Source of the DNA: CAMAVH01 sp964628235
GTDB lineage: Bacteria; Pseudomonadota; Alphaproteobacteria; SMXQ01
Length of the DNA stretch: 64,000 nt
Assembly: GCA_964628235.1 (NCBI GenBank)
Contig: CAZVLU010000005.1
Span: forward strand, 1-64,000
Reading direction: 5' to 3'
The translations under genes and the position numbers were made by a program. Under the pieces are notes generated by a model that was not told the origin of the DNA, made no database searches, and saw only the letters and a program-made list of their open reading frames with translations. Numbering within the stretch: position 1 is the first letter of the stretch; each line of letters begins with the position of its first letter. This document shows positions 51,456 to 58,846 of this stretch, piece by piece.

Positions 51456-52076
51456 ATGGCCTCGCGTTCCGAAGACCTCAAGACGTGCCTTGTCCGCGCC
51501 GCTTTCACGCAGGGTTTGTTCGAGCTGCAAACCACGCAGAACGGCAAGAAGCAATGGGGCTGCTCGCTGCTCTTTCCCAAGGGCACCGACATGACGCCCT
51601 ACGAGAATGCCGCTCTGGAGGCCGCCAAGGCCGAGTGGGGCGACAAGGCCGTGCAGCTCATCAAGGACGGCCTGGTGCATAACCCGTTCCTCGACGGCGA
51701 CGGGCCGCAGGGCAAGAGCAAGAAGACCGGCGAGCCGCACGCGGGCTTCCCCGGCACCGTGTTTCTGCGCGTGATTTCCGGCGAAGACTACCGCCCGAAA
51801 CTCGTCAACAAGAAGGTGCTGCCGATCACCGGCAAGGACGAGCTTTATTCCGGCTGCTACGTCTACGCCGTCATCAACGCTTTCACCTGGGAGAACAAGG
51901 AGAAGGGCAAGGGCATCAGCTTCGGCGTGTCGATGATCCAGTTCGCCAAGGATGGCGAACGGCTCGGTGGCAGCGGCGGAGGCGATCCCGAGGACCACTT
52001 CGAGAAGATCGAAGACGAAGGCGAAGCCCCCGCCGCGACCAAGACGGGCAAGGGCGCCGGCGGCCTCTTCGGCTAA
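51456..52076 (+). CDS. DUF2815 single-stranded DNA-binding protein
   Basis: A 206-residue protein of the DUF2815 family, OB-fold proteins akin to T7 gp2.5. It shows KTCLVRAAFTQGLFELQTTQNGKKQWGCSLLFPKG, HAGFPGTVFLRVISGEDYRPKLVNKKVLPITGKDELYSGCYVYAVINAFTW and GISFGVSMIQFAKDGERLGG. It has the acidic C-terminal tail (EDHFEKIEDEGEA) that SSBs use to contact replication partners. AAGGAG precedes the ATG. Confidence 0.87.
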   Translation: MASRSEDLKTCLVRAAFTQGLFELQTTQNGKKQWGCSLLFPKGTDMTPYENAALEAAKAEWGDKAVQLIKDGLVHNPFLDGDGPQGKSKKTGEPHAGFPGTVFLRVISGEDYRPKLVNKKVLPITGKDELYSGCYVYAVINAFTWENKEKGKGISFGVSMIQFAKDGERLGGSGGGDPEDHFEKIEDEGEAPAATKTGKGAGGLFG

Positions 52077-52088
52077 CTGCGCCTGGAG

Positions 52089-52108
52089 TGTCTGATAAAT
52101 CTTGCCGG
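52089..52108 (+). promoter_or_regulatory. 20-bp box, copy 1
   Basis: GTGTCTGATAAATCTTGCCG lies just after the DUF2815 stop and ahead of the gene at 52162. It recurs with one mismatch at 63210-63229. It is followed directly by a perfect 9-bp hairpin (GCCGGCGGC/GCCGCCGGC, 52104-52128). Possible roles are a promoter needing a phage activator, an operator, or an RNA element. Confidence 0.55.
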
Positions 52109-52161
52109 CGGCATACAAAGCCGCCGGCAGGGCAACCCTCAAAATGCACAGGAGAATTTCT

Positions 52162-52494
52162 ATGGACAACAGCCACGGCGCCGACGCCGCCATTTACAAG
52201 CAAGGCCCCCGCCAAGGCGTCTACGCCTCCGAGCCGGCCTTACAAGCCGGTAGCGCACGCCGCACGCCGTTCCATGCGCTCCATGACGTCATGGAACGGC
52301 TCGACCAAGTCGAAAGCCGTCTGCTCACCATCGCTGCGCGGCTCGCGGGCACGTTCCCCTTGCCGGCGCTCGACGAACCGAAAGCCAGCGGCGACGGCAT
52401 CTTCCACGCGCTCGAAGTCGGCGCGCAGACCGCCTCCAGCCGTCTCGATCGCATGAACGGCGCCATGTCCGTCATCGAGAGCAACCTCCCGTAA
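52162..52494 (+). CDS. Hypothetical prophage protein in its own transcription-unit-like cassette
   Basis: A 110-residue protein with a disordered N-terminus and two likely helices (LHDVMERLDQVESRLLTIAARLAG and GAQTASSRLDRMNGAMSVIESNLP). Start 52162 follows GGAG. Unlike its tightly overlapping neighbours it is isolated: preceded by an 85-base gap with the 20-bp box and a hairpin, and followed by a strong terminator. No family recognised. Confidence 0.65.
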   Translation: MDNSHGADAAIYKQGPRQGVYASEPALQAGSARRTPFHALHDVMERLDQVESRLLTIAARLAGTFPLPALDEPKASGDGIFHALEVGAQTASSRLDRMNGAMSVIESNLP

Positions 52495-52501
52495 GACCAC
52501 G

Positions 52502-52531
52502 AAACGGCGGCCCGCCTCGGCCGCCGTTTTT
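52502..52531 (+). terminator. Strong rho-independent terminator inside the early operon
   Basis: An 11-bp perfect stem (AAACGGCGGCC / GGCCGCCGTTT) with a 6-base loop and TTTTT, 8 bases after the stop at 52494. It would block the rightward transcript unless antitermination occurs, or unless the next gene at 52559 has its own promoter. Confidence 0.85.
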
Positions 52532-52558
52532 CCTCCCTACAGCACACAGGAAACCATC

Positions 52559-53290
52559 ATGGAATTGACCCCGAACGATGTCCGCTTCGTCGTGCAGCGT
52601 CTCCCGCGCGACGTTCGCGACATGCTGTCGCACCACCCCCGCAGGCTCTATGTCGGAGGCGGTTTCGTCCGCGCTGTCGTCGCCGGCGAGACGCCCAACG
52701 ACATCGACGTTTTCGGCCCGAGCGCCGAATATCTCGAAAACGTCGCGAACCTGCTCGCCGCCAATCGGCCAGGCTCGAAGCTGCACAAATCGAAAAACGC
52801 GATCACCCTGCTCACGCCCGAGCGCATGGCGGTCCAATTCATCACGCGCTGGACCTTCGAGAAGCCGCGCGACGTCATCCGCTCCTTCGACTTCACCGTC
52901 TGTCAAGCGGCCGTCTGGCGCGCCGGCAGCCAGTCCAACGCGAAGTGGGAGTCGGAAGTCGGCCCCGACTTCTATGTCGACCTGGCCGGACGGCGGCTCG
53001 TCTACACGAGCCCGATCCGCGAGGAGGAGCCGGGCGGCTCCATGCTGCGCGTCATCAAATACGTCAAACGCGGCTACTCGATCCAGGTCGCCAGCCTCGG
53101 CGCCGTGATCGCCCGCCTCACGAGCAAGGTCCGTGACAGTCACCTCGCCGGCGACGAGGCCGGCGCGGCCCTCTGCATCGCCGGGCTTCTACGCGAGGTC
53201 GACCCGCTCTTCGTGATCGACGGTTTCGAGATCGTCGACGACCACGCGCCGATCGAAGGCGACGTGCAGGAGGGCCTTGCCAATGGTTAA
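52559..53290 (+). CDS. Class II nucleotidyltransferase-fold protein (polyA polymerase head-like)
   Basis: A 243-residue protein. Residues about 30-55 read LYVGGGFVRAVVAGETPNDIDVFG, the GGxxR...D-x-D signature of CCA-adding/polyA polymerase head domains. It lacks their full RNA-binding C-terminus. RVIKYVKRGY at about 165 fits the helix after the catalytic domain. It probably transfers a nucleotide to RNA or a protein; the target is unknown. GGAAACC precedes the ATG. It overlaps the DUF2312 gene by 8 bases. Confidence 0.78.
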   Translation: MELTPNDVRFVVQRLPRDVRDMLSHHPRRLYVGGGFVRAVVAGETPNDIDVFGPSAEYLENVANLLAANRPGSKLHKSKNAITLLTPERMAVQFITRWTFEKPRDVIRSFDFTVCQAAVWRAGSQSNAKWESEVGPDFYVDLAGRRLVYTSPIREEEPGGSMLRVIKYVKRGYSIQVASLGAVIARLTSKVRDSHLAGDEAGAALCIAGLLREVDPLFVIDGFEIVDDHAPIEGDVQEGLANG

Positions 53291-53579
53291 GCCCTCGGCG
53301 ACGAGCGACGGAAAGCCCCGTCCGAACACTGGCGGCGTTGCCGCCGACCAGCTTCGCAGCTTCATCGAGCGCGTCGAGCGCTTGGCCGAAGAGAAGGCGA
53401 CGCTCACCGAAGACATTCGCGAGGTCTTCGCCGAAGCCAAAATGACCGGCTTCGACACGAAGGCCATGCGTCAGCTCATCAAGCTCCGCAAGATGGAAAG
53501 CGCCAGCCGCGAGGAGCAGGCCGAAATCCTGAAACTCTACGCCCACGCGCTCGGCATGGACGAAGGAGTTTTCCTTTGA
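53283..53579 (+). CDS. DUF2312 / GapR-like nucleoid protein
   Basis: A 98-residue protein of the DUF2312 family: VAADQLRSFIERVERLAEEKATLTEDIREVFAEAKMTGFDTKAMRQLIKLRKM, nearly the full length of GapR. GapR encircles overtwisted DNA and aids topoisomerases during chromosome replication in alphaproteobacteria. Phage copies exist. Start at 53283 overlaps the nucleotidyltransferase stop region. Confidence 0.9.
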   Translation: MVKPSATSDGKPRPNTGGVAADQLRSFIERVERLAEEKATLTEDIREVFAEAKMTGFDTKAMRQLIKLRKMESASREEQAEILKLYAHALGMDEGVFL

Positions 53580-53947
53580 GCGCCGCGGGCTGGATCGGCG
53601 TCGACCTCGACGGCACGCTCGCCATGTACGACCACTGGCGCGGGCCGGATCATATCGGCGAACCGATCCCCGCAATGGTCGAGCGCGTCAAAAGATGGCT
53701 CGCCGAAGGCGTCGAAGTGCGGATCTTCACCGCGCGCGTCTCTGACGATGGCACGCCGGAACGGATGGCCGACGCAATGGTCGCGCGCAACGCCGTGAAA
53801 GCTTGGTGCGCGAAGCACCTCGGGCGCGTCGTCCCCGTAACCAACATCAAAGACTACGCGATGTTGGAGCTTTGGGACGACCGCGCGGTTCAGGTCGTCA
53901 TGAACACCGGGGCTCCGGTCGGCGTGTCGACGCGAGGTCTGTCATGA
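53576..53947 (+). CDS. HAD-like phosphatase domain protein
   Basis: A 123-residue small HAD protein. Motif I is GVDLDGTLA (D10, D12), then VEVRIFTARVSDD (motif II threonine). Late acidic residues are in VTNIKDYAMLELWDDRAVQV. Phage homologues may act on nucleotides or polynucleotide ends. TTG start at 53576 with AAGGAG upstream, overlapping the DUF2312 stop by four bases. Confidence 0.8.
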   Translation: MSAAGWIGVDLDGTLAMYDHWRGPDHIGEPIPAMVERVKRWLAEGVEVRIFTARVSDDGTPERMADAMVARNAVKAWCAKHLGRVVPVTNIKDYAMLELWDDRAVQVVMNTGAPVGVSTRGLS

Positions 53948-54210
53948 GCGGGCAAACGCTCGATGGGCTATTCGCCGACATGGCGGCGAACGGGCTCCAA
54001 CTCGTCGGCTTGAACGAGCTGGACAACGGCCAGTGGCACGCCGCCTTGAAAGAAAAAGGCAGCGACTACAGCAAGCTCGACGGCTTCGACCACCAACGCG
54101 GCAAAACCGCTGTGGAAGCCGTCGCGCGGGCTCTCAAAGAGGCCGGAACCGCACGCGCCGAGCGCGCCCCGGCGCCGCCGGCCAAAGCAAGCGCGGGCGT
54201 CTTTGACTAA
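53944..54210 (+). CDS. Hypothetical prophage protein
   Basis: An 88-residue protein (DGLFADMAANGLQLVGLNELDNGQWHAALKEKG...GKTAVEAVARALKEAGTARAERAP). Its start overlaps the HAD gene (ATGAGC) and its TAA overlaps the next ATG. No family recognised. Confidence 0.6.
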   Translation: MSGQTLDGLFADMAANGLQLVGLNELDNGQWHAALKEKGSDYSKLDGFDHQRGKTAVEAVARALKEAGTARAERAPAPPAKASAGVFD

Positions 54211-54542
54211 TGCCTGTCTCGGCTCGGATCATGCGGGCGCGCGGCCTTGCCTGCCCCTACTGCGGGCAGCGGATGGACGGGCGCAAGCGCAAGCACCGCA
54301 ACAGTCCGAGCCGAGATCACGTCTACCCGAGGAGCAAAGGCGGCCGCCGAACAATTATCGTCTGCAACGGTTGCAACAGCGACAAAGGCAACCTGACGCT
54401 CGACGAGTGGGCGCTGATCCTCCTGCGGCGTCGAGATCGCCGCGCTCAATTCGTCATGTTCATAGCGCGCGGCCTGACCGACGGCCGGTTGCGTCTCACG
54501 ACCGGAAATGTCATCGGCCTCGCCGACGGGGTGTTCGCATGA
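54210..54542 (+). CDS. HNH endonuclease
   Basis: A 110-residue HNH nuclease. Two CxxC knuckles (ACPYCG and VCNGCN) frame the active-site segment SRDHVYPRSKGGRRTIIVCNGCNSDKGN. It starts at TAATG, overlapping the previous stop, and ends in ATGA with the next HNH gene. Its place in the replication block, rather than next to terminase, leaves its role open. Confidence 0.85.
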   Translation: MPVSARIMRARGLACPYCGQRMDGRKRKHRNSPSRDHVYPRSKGGRRTIIVCNGCNSDKGNLTLDEWALILLRRRDRRAQFVMFIARGLTDGRLRLTTGNVIGLADGVFA

Positions 54543-54985
54543 TCCTCGGCAGAGACGAACGCGGCCGTTTCCTGGGGCGTTGGACGAACGACCCGTTCGA
54601 CCCGCGCGGCTGGCCGCCCGACGAGGAATGCCGGATCTGGCTCGACCCGGAAAACGGCATCTTCTGCGTCGTCGACGAGGTCGATTTTCAATGGGCGCTG
54701 CAATGGGCCTGGAGCGCGACGCCGAACAGCACGCGCCTCAAGTGGTATGCGACGCGCTCGACCCGCCTCCGCGGCTCTGACGGCCCCCAGGTCAAAGTCT
54801 ACCTGCACAAAGAAATTCTGCTCCGCCATGCCGGGCCGGCGCCGAGCGAGAAACATATCATCGGCGATCACCTCGACGGCGACAGTTTGAACGACCGTCG
54901 CGGCAACCTGCGATGGGCGACGCCAAAAGAGAACCGCCACAACCGGGGCGGCGCGTATCTGCGCCAGCTTCAAATGAGGGTCTGA
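54539..54985 (+). CDS. HNH homing-type endonuclease
   Basis: A 148-residue protein of the HNH_3 type: EKHIIGDHLDGDSLNDRRGNLRWATPKEN, a classic DH...GD...N-x-R..NLR.aT..eN pattern. The N-terminal 100 residues may bind DNA (KWYATRSTRLRGSDGPQVKVYLHKEILL). It is directly coupled to the preceding, unrelated HNH gene. It may be a mobile homing endonuclease inserted in the operon. Confidence 0.83.
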   Translation: MILGRDERGRFLGRWTNDPFDPRGWPPDEECRIWLDPENGIFCVVDEVDFQWALQWAWSATPNSTRLKWYATRSTRLRGSDGPQVKVYLHKEILLRHAGPAPSEKHIIGDHLDGDSLNDRRGNLRWATPKENRHNRGGAYLRQLQMRV

Positions 54986-54987
54986 CC

Positions 54988-55200
54988 ATGAGCCAATCGC
55001 GAAAATACTCGTTTTTCGAGAGCCTTATAAACGTCGCGATCGGCTACGGCGTAGCGCTCGCCTCGCAGCTCCTCGTTTTCCCGCTCTTCGGAATCAATAT
55101 CCCGCTGGCGAGCAACATCGCCATCGGGGTCATTTTCACCTTTATCAGCATCGGCCGGAGCTATTGCCTGCGCCGGCTCTTCAATTGGATCGGTCGCTAA
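54988..55200 (+). CDS. DUF7220-like small membrane protein
   Basis: A 70-residue protein with two predicted membrane segments (INVAIGYGVALASQLLVFPLFG and ASNIAIGVIFTFISIGRSY) and a basic C-terminus LRRLFNWIGR. This pattern is found in many phages and annotated DUF7220. Function unknown. It begins 2 bases after the HNH stop. Confidence 0.75.
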   Translation: MSQSRKYSFFESLINVAIGYGVALASQLLVFPLFGINIPLASNIAIGVIFTFISIGRSYCLRRLFNWIGR

Positions 55201-55201
55201 A

Positions 55202-55897
55202 TTGATCGAAATTCTTCAAGGCGACTGCCTGGCGGAGATGAAAAAGCTTCCCTCCGACAGCGTCGATGTCGTCGCAACAGACCCGCCGTTCTCCAGCGGA
55301 ACGCGGAAAGAGGGCGCGAAGGGCCTGCGTAAAAGCATGAGGCGCGGCGTCGCCAGCAATGCTTGGTTCGGCTCCGACAGTCTCACGACAAATGGCTTTC
55401 TTTGGCTCATGCGGTCGTGCGCCGTCGAGTGGCAGAGACTTCTAAAGCCAGGCGGTCACGCGCTTGTTTTTATCGACTGGCGCATGATGTCGGCTCTTGC
55501 CGGCGCGCTAGAAAGCGCCGATCTGCGCCACGCCGGACTCCTCGTATGGGACAAAACCTATTTCGGGATGGGAACTACCTTTAGAAATCAGCATGAGCTG
55601 ATCCTACACTTCACGAAAGGCGTCCCGCCGGAGCCTGCGCGGCGCGATGTCGGGAACGTGCTCGCCTTCAAGCCCATACGCAACGGCCTCCACCCGACGG
55701 AAAAGCCGACAGAGCTTTTAGTCGAATTGCTCTCCGTCGTTGCTTTCAAAGGCGCGGTCGTCTTAGACCCCTTCGCCGGCTCCGGCGCTACGCTGGTCGC
55801 AGCGCAGCGTCAAGGTTGCAGCGCCATCGGCATTGAGCGTGAACAGCACTACGTCGACATCATGCGAAAGCGAACCGCAGGAGACGTTTTCGCATGA
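55202..55897 (+). CDS. Beta-class DNA N-methyltransferase (orphan)
   Basis: A 231-residue SAM-dependent methylase with motif IV DPPF near the N-terminus (VVATDPPFSSG, residues 27-30) and motif I near the C-terminus (LDPFAGSGATLVAAQRQGCSAIGIE), the beta order. It resembles small CcrM-like adenine or N4-cytosine methylases. No restriction partner is adjacent, so self-protection or regulation is likelier than restriction-modification. TTG start at 55202; stop overlaps the polymerase ATG by four bases. Confidence 0.88.
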   Translation: MIEILQGDCLAEMKKLPSDSVDVVATDPPFSSGTRKEGAKGLRKSMRRGVASNAWFGSDSLTTNGFLWLMRSCAVEWQRLLKPGGHALVFIDWRMMSALAGALESADLRHAGLLVWDKTYFGMGTTFRNQHELILHFTKGVPPEPARRDVGNVLAFKPIRNGLHPTEKPTELLVELLSVVAFKGAVVLDPFAGSGATLVAAQRQGCSAIGIEREQHYVDIMRKRTAGDVFA

Positions 55898-58050
55898 GCC
55901 TTAAACTCGATTGGGAGACGCGCAGCGACATCGACCTGCTAAAGCGCGGCGTTTACGTCTACTGCGAAAGCCCCTACACCGACGCGCTGCTCGCCTCCTA
56001 TCGCATCGGCGACGGCCCGCTGCGGCGCTGGAAGCGCGGCCAGCCCTGCCCGGACGACATTCGCGGGCATGTCGCCGCCGGCGGCGAGATCAAAGCCCAC
56101 AACGCCGCCTTCGAGCGCCTGATCTGGTGGAAGATCATGCACGCCAGGCACGGCTGGCCGAAACCGCGCATCGAGCAATTTCGCTGCACAGCCGTAACGG
56201 CGGCCGCGATGAGCTTGCCGCGAAGCCTTGATCGGCTCGGCGCCGCGCTCGACCTGAAAGTAAAGAAAGACAAAAAGGGCAAAGCCCTGATTAACAAGCA
56301 CTCGAAGCCGTGCGGCTGGCGTCGAGACGAAGCCGGCCGCGACGTGCCGATTTTCGACGAAGACCCCGTGTCGCTGGAAGAGTTTCACGACTATTGCGAC
56401 ACCGACGTCATCACCGAAGAGGAGGCCGACGCGCGCCTCGTGCCGCTCTCCGAACAGGAACAGGCGGTCTACGTCCTGAACGAGAAAATCAACGATCGCG
56501 GTATCCGGCTCGACGTGAAGTCCGCCCGCGCGGCCGTCGTCCTTATCGAGCGCGCCAAGGCAAAACTCGACCGCGAGATGAGGCTGACGACAGACGGCTA
56601 CGTCAAAGCCTGCACCAACGTCAAAGCGCTGGCCGAGTGGATCGAGGCTCAAGGCGTCGCGTTGGCGTCCGTCGCCAAGGAGGACATCGAGGAGCTGCTT
56701 GACGAGGTCGACGACCTCCCCGAGCGCGTCCATCGCGCGCTGGAGCTGCGCCAGGAAGCCGCCAAGACCTCCGTGTCGAAGATCGTTACCATGCTGGAGC
56801 GCGTGAACAACGATGGCCGAATCCGGGGCGTCTATCTCGACCACGGCGCCGGGCAGACCGGCCGCTTTTCGAGCCGCGGGGTCCAGGCGCACAATATGCC
56901 GACCTACCGGCCCGAGTTCGAGAGCGCGCACCTGCGCCTCGACTTGCTCTTCGAGGCGATCCGCAGCGGCCAGCCCGAAGCCCTGGAGTTCCTTTACGGG
57001 CCGAAGCTCGGCCGCCCCCTCCACCTGCTTTCCGACGCCGTGCGCAGCTTCCTATGGGCCGCGCCGGGCCACGAAATGATCGTCGCCGACTACTCCTCGA
57101 TCGAGGGCCGTCTCGCGGCCTATATCGCGGGCGAGGAGTGGAAGCTCGAAGCCTTCCGTAAATATGACCGCGGCGAAGGCCCCGGCATGTACGAGCTGAC
57201 GGCGGCGCAGATCTATGACATCGACGTCGCCGACGTCGACAAGCCGAAACGCGCCGTCGGTAAGGTCGGCGAATTGTCGATGGGCTATCAAGGCGGCGTC
57301 GGCGCGCTCTCGAAAATGGCGCGGCAGAAAAAGCTCAAGCTGCATACGGTTTTCCCCTCCGTGTGGGCGGCCGCGCCGCAGGAGCGCCGCGAGGAAGCCG
57401 AATCGCGCTTCGACGAGCGCTTGCAGAAGAACGACGAGACCGCGAAAAAGCTCGGCCGCGAAGGCTGGATTGCCGGCGAGCTGGTCAAGGTGGGCTGGCG
57501 CCTGGCGCACCCGGCCATAACGAGCGCCTGGAAGCTGCTCGAAGAAGCCGTCTTTGCGGCCGTCACCGAGCCAGGCACGCAGCATCACGCGCTCGGCGTG
57601 ACCTACCTCGTTGCGCACGGCTTCCTCTGGTGCCAGCTCGCCAGCGGCCGCTGCCTTGCTTACGGCCGGCCGCGCGTTCAGGAAGTCGAGGCGCCTTGGG
57701 CCGACAAGACCGTCGAGCCGAAGAAGCGCGAACAGAAAACCTCCGTGACGGTGCTCGGCGTCGACAGCCAGACCGAGAAGTGGGTCCGCTCGCCGATCTA
57801 TGGCGGCTCGCTGTTCAACAACGTCGTGCAAGGCACGGCGCGCGACGTGCTGGTGCATGGCATGTTCAACGTCGAGGCCGCCGGCTACCCGATCGTTCTG
57901 CACACGCACGACGAGGTCGGCGCCGAATTGCCGATCGGCGTCGGCGATCCCGAAGAGTTCGGGCGCATTCTGAATCGTCTGCCCGCTTGGTGCGCGGATC
58001 TGCCGCTCACCGCCGCAGCCTTCAAGACGAAACGCTACAGAAAAGATTGA
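55894..58050 (+). CDS. Phage family A DNA polymerase
   Basis: Replicative polymerase of 718 residues. The N-terminal 3'-5' exonuclease starts LKLDWETRSD (D6, E8) with AHNAAFERLIW (Exo II) and FHDYCDTDV (Exo III). Polymerase motif A is VADYSSIEGRLAAY with D399, motif B includes KPKRAVGKVGELSMGYQGG, and motif C is HTHDEVG with D673-E674. No 5'-nuclease domain is present, as in other phage Pol A enzymes. It partners with the DUF2815, DUF2800, SNF2 and primase-polymerase genes nearby. Confidence 0.94.
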   Translation: MSLKLDWETRSDIDLLKRGVYVYCESPYTDALLASYRIGDGPLRRWKRGQPCPDDIRGHVAAGGEIKAHNAAFERLIWWKIMHARHGWPKPRIEQFRCTAVTAAAMSLPRSLDRLGAALDLKVKKDKKGKALINKHSKPCGWRRDEAGRDVPIFDEDPVSLEEFHDYCDTDVITEEEADARLVPLSEQEQAVYVLNEKINDRGIRLDVKSARAAVVLIERAKAKLDREMRLTTDGYVKACTNVKALAEWIEAQGVALASVAKEDIEELLDEVDDLPERVHRALELRQEAAKTSVSKIVTMLERVNNDGRIRGVYLDHGAGQTGRFSSRGVQAHNMPTYRPEFESAHLRLDLLFEAIRSGQPEALEFLYGPKLGRPLHLLSDAVRSFLWAAPGHEMIVADYSSIEGRLAAYIAGEEWKLEAFRKYDRGEGPGMYELTAAQIYDIDVADVDKPKRAVGKVGELSMGYQGGVGALSKMARQKKLKLHTVFPSVWAAAPQERREEAESRFDERLQKNDETAKKLGREGWIAGELVKVGWRLAHPAITSAWKLLEEAVFAAVTEPGTQHHALGVTYLVAHGFLWCQLASGRCLAYGRPRVQEVEAPWADKTVEPKKREQKTSVTVLGVDSQTEKWVRSPIYGGSLFNNVVQGTARDVLVHGMFNVEAAGYPIVLHTHDEVGAELPIGVGDPEEFGRILNRLPAWCADLPLTAAAFKTKRYRKD

Positions 58051-58057
58051 GTGTCTT

Positions 58058-58107
58058 TTGTATGTCTATTTTGTATGTTGACAAGTGACATACATCGGAC
58101 ATATAGT
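58058..58107 (+). promoter_or_regulatory. Promoter with overlapping operator repeats
   Basis: TTGACA (58078-58083) and TATAGT (58102-58107) with an 18-base spacer form the best sigma70-type promoter in the prophage. Over the -35 lies a perfect inverted repeat TGTATGT (58072-58078) / ACATACA (58088-58094), plus an outer pair TATGTC (58061) / GACATA (58098). The promoter is 8 bases before the ATG of the ribbon-helix-helix gene, suggesting leaderless or very short-leader expression and autoregulation. Confidence 0.72.
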
Positions 58108-58114
58108 CCTGAAT

Positions 58115-58336
58115 ATGGTTAATGAGCCTTCGGAGACAGTGGTGTCCCTCAAGAAATCGACAGCCCCCAAGCGGACCCTGACGACCATGCGCCTGCCGGT
58201 CGAGCTTATGAAGCAGCTCAAGATTGTCGCGCAGCGCGAGAACCGTTCTCGCTCGAACCTCGTCGAGAAGATCCTCCGCGACGCCTTGACGCGCCGCAAG
58301 AAGGACGACGCCGACGGCAAGTCCGTTTTCGGTTGA
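58115..58336 (+). CDS. Ribbon-helix-helix (Arc/CopG-type) protein
   Basis: A 73-residue DNA-binding protein: TLTTMRLPVELMKQLKIVAQRENRSRSNLVEKILRDAL is a textbook ribbon-helix-helix, with the beta strand TTMRLP and helix B SRSNLVEKIL. It sits directly behind a promoter whose -35 is covered by inverted repeats, so it probably represses its own block. Start ATG 58115; an upstream in-frame start at 58085 would lie inside the promoter. Confidence 0.85.
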   Translation: MVNEPSETVVSLKKSTAPKRTLTTMRLPVELMKQLKIVAQRENRSRSNLVEKILRDALTRRKKDDADGKSVFG

Positions 58337-58341
58337 GCGTC

Positions 58342-58548
58342 ATGAGCCTCGACGAGCTGCGCGAGAAACACCCCGGCTTTGGCTTCGCCGTCTATGCGAT
58401 GGAGCCGGGCGCGAGCGTCACTTTCGAGGTCCACACGCCCGACGGCGACGTCTTCGCCTTCGTCGGCGCCACCGAAGCGGCCGCCATCGAGAGCGCCTTC
58501 CCCGAGACCCCTGAACCCGAGCCGCCATCGACCGACGTTTTCGCCTAA
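58342..58548 (+). CDS. Small acidic hypothetical prophage protein
   Basis: A 68-residue acidic protein (SLDELREKHPGFGFAVYAMEPGASVTFEVHTPDGDVFAFVGATEAAAI...) with a proline-rich acidic tail. It resembles short phage proteins with a single beta-rich domain; no name assigned. It follows the RHH gene by 5 bases. Confidence 0.6.
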   Translation: MSLDELREKHPGFGFAVYAMEPGASVTFEVHTPDGDVFAFVGATEAAAIESAFPETPEPEPPSTDVFA

Positions 58549-58583
58549 GCCCCCGCCCCTTCGTCCGCACAACGAGGCAGAAC

Positions 58584-58844
58584 ATGAAGACCCTAGACGC
58601 CTTCCGGCAACGCTGCGCCGCCCGCCAGCACCGCCGCAACAATCTCAAGAAGCGCAAAGCGGCCGTTGCCGAAGCCCGCGCGCTGGCGCGCCAGCGCACG
58701 GGCTATCTCGCCGTCCATATGCGCAACGCCGAGCCTCTATCGACGCAAGAGGCGGCCTGGCTGGCGTTCAAGATTGCGGCTGGCATCGCCGCCCTGGCGC
58801 TGCTCTTCGTCGCCGGCGCCATCCTCGTTGCGAAGGGGCTCTAG
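58584..58844 (+). CDS. Small membrane prophage protein
   Basis: An 86-residue protein with a basic N-terminal half (RQRCAARQHRRNNLKKRKAAVAEARALARQR) and one C-terminal membrane helix (AAGIAALALLFVAGAILVAKGL). GAGG precedes the ATG by several bases. Topology suggests a cytoplasmic basic domain anchored at the membrane. Function unknown. Confidence 0.62.
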   Translation: MKTLDAFRQRCAARQHRRNNLKKRKAAVAEARALARQRTGYLAVHMRNAEPLSTQEAAWLAFKIAAGIAALALLFVAGAILVAKGL

Positions 58845-58846
58845 TC

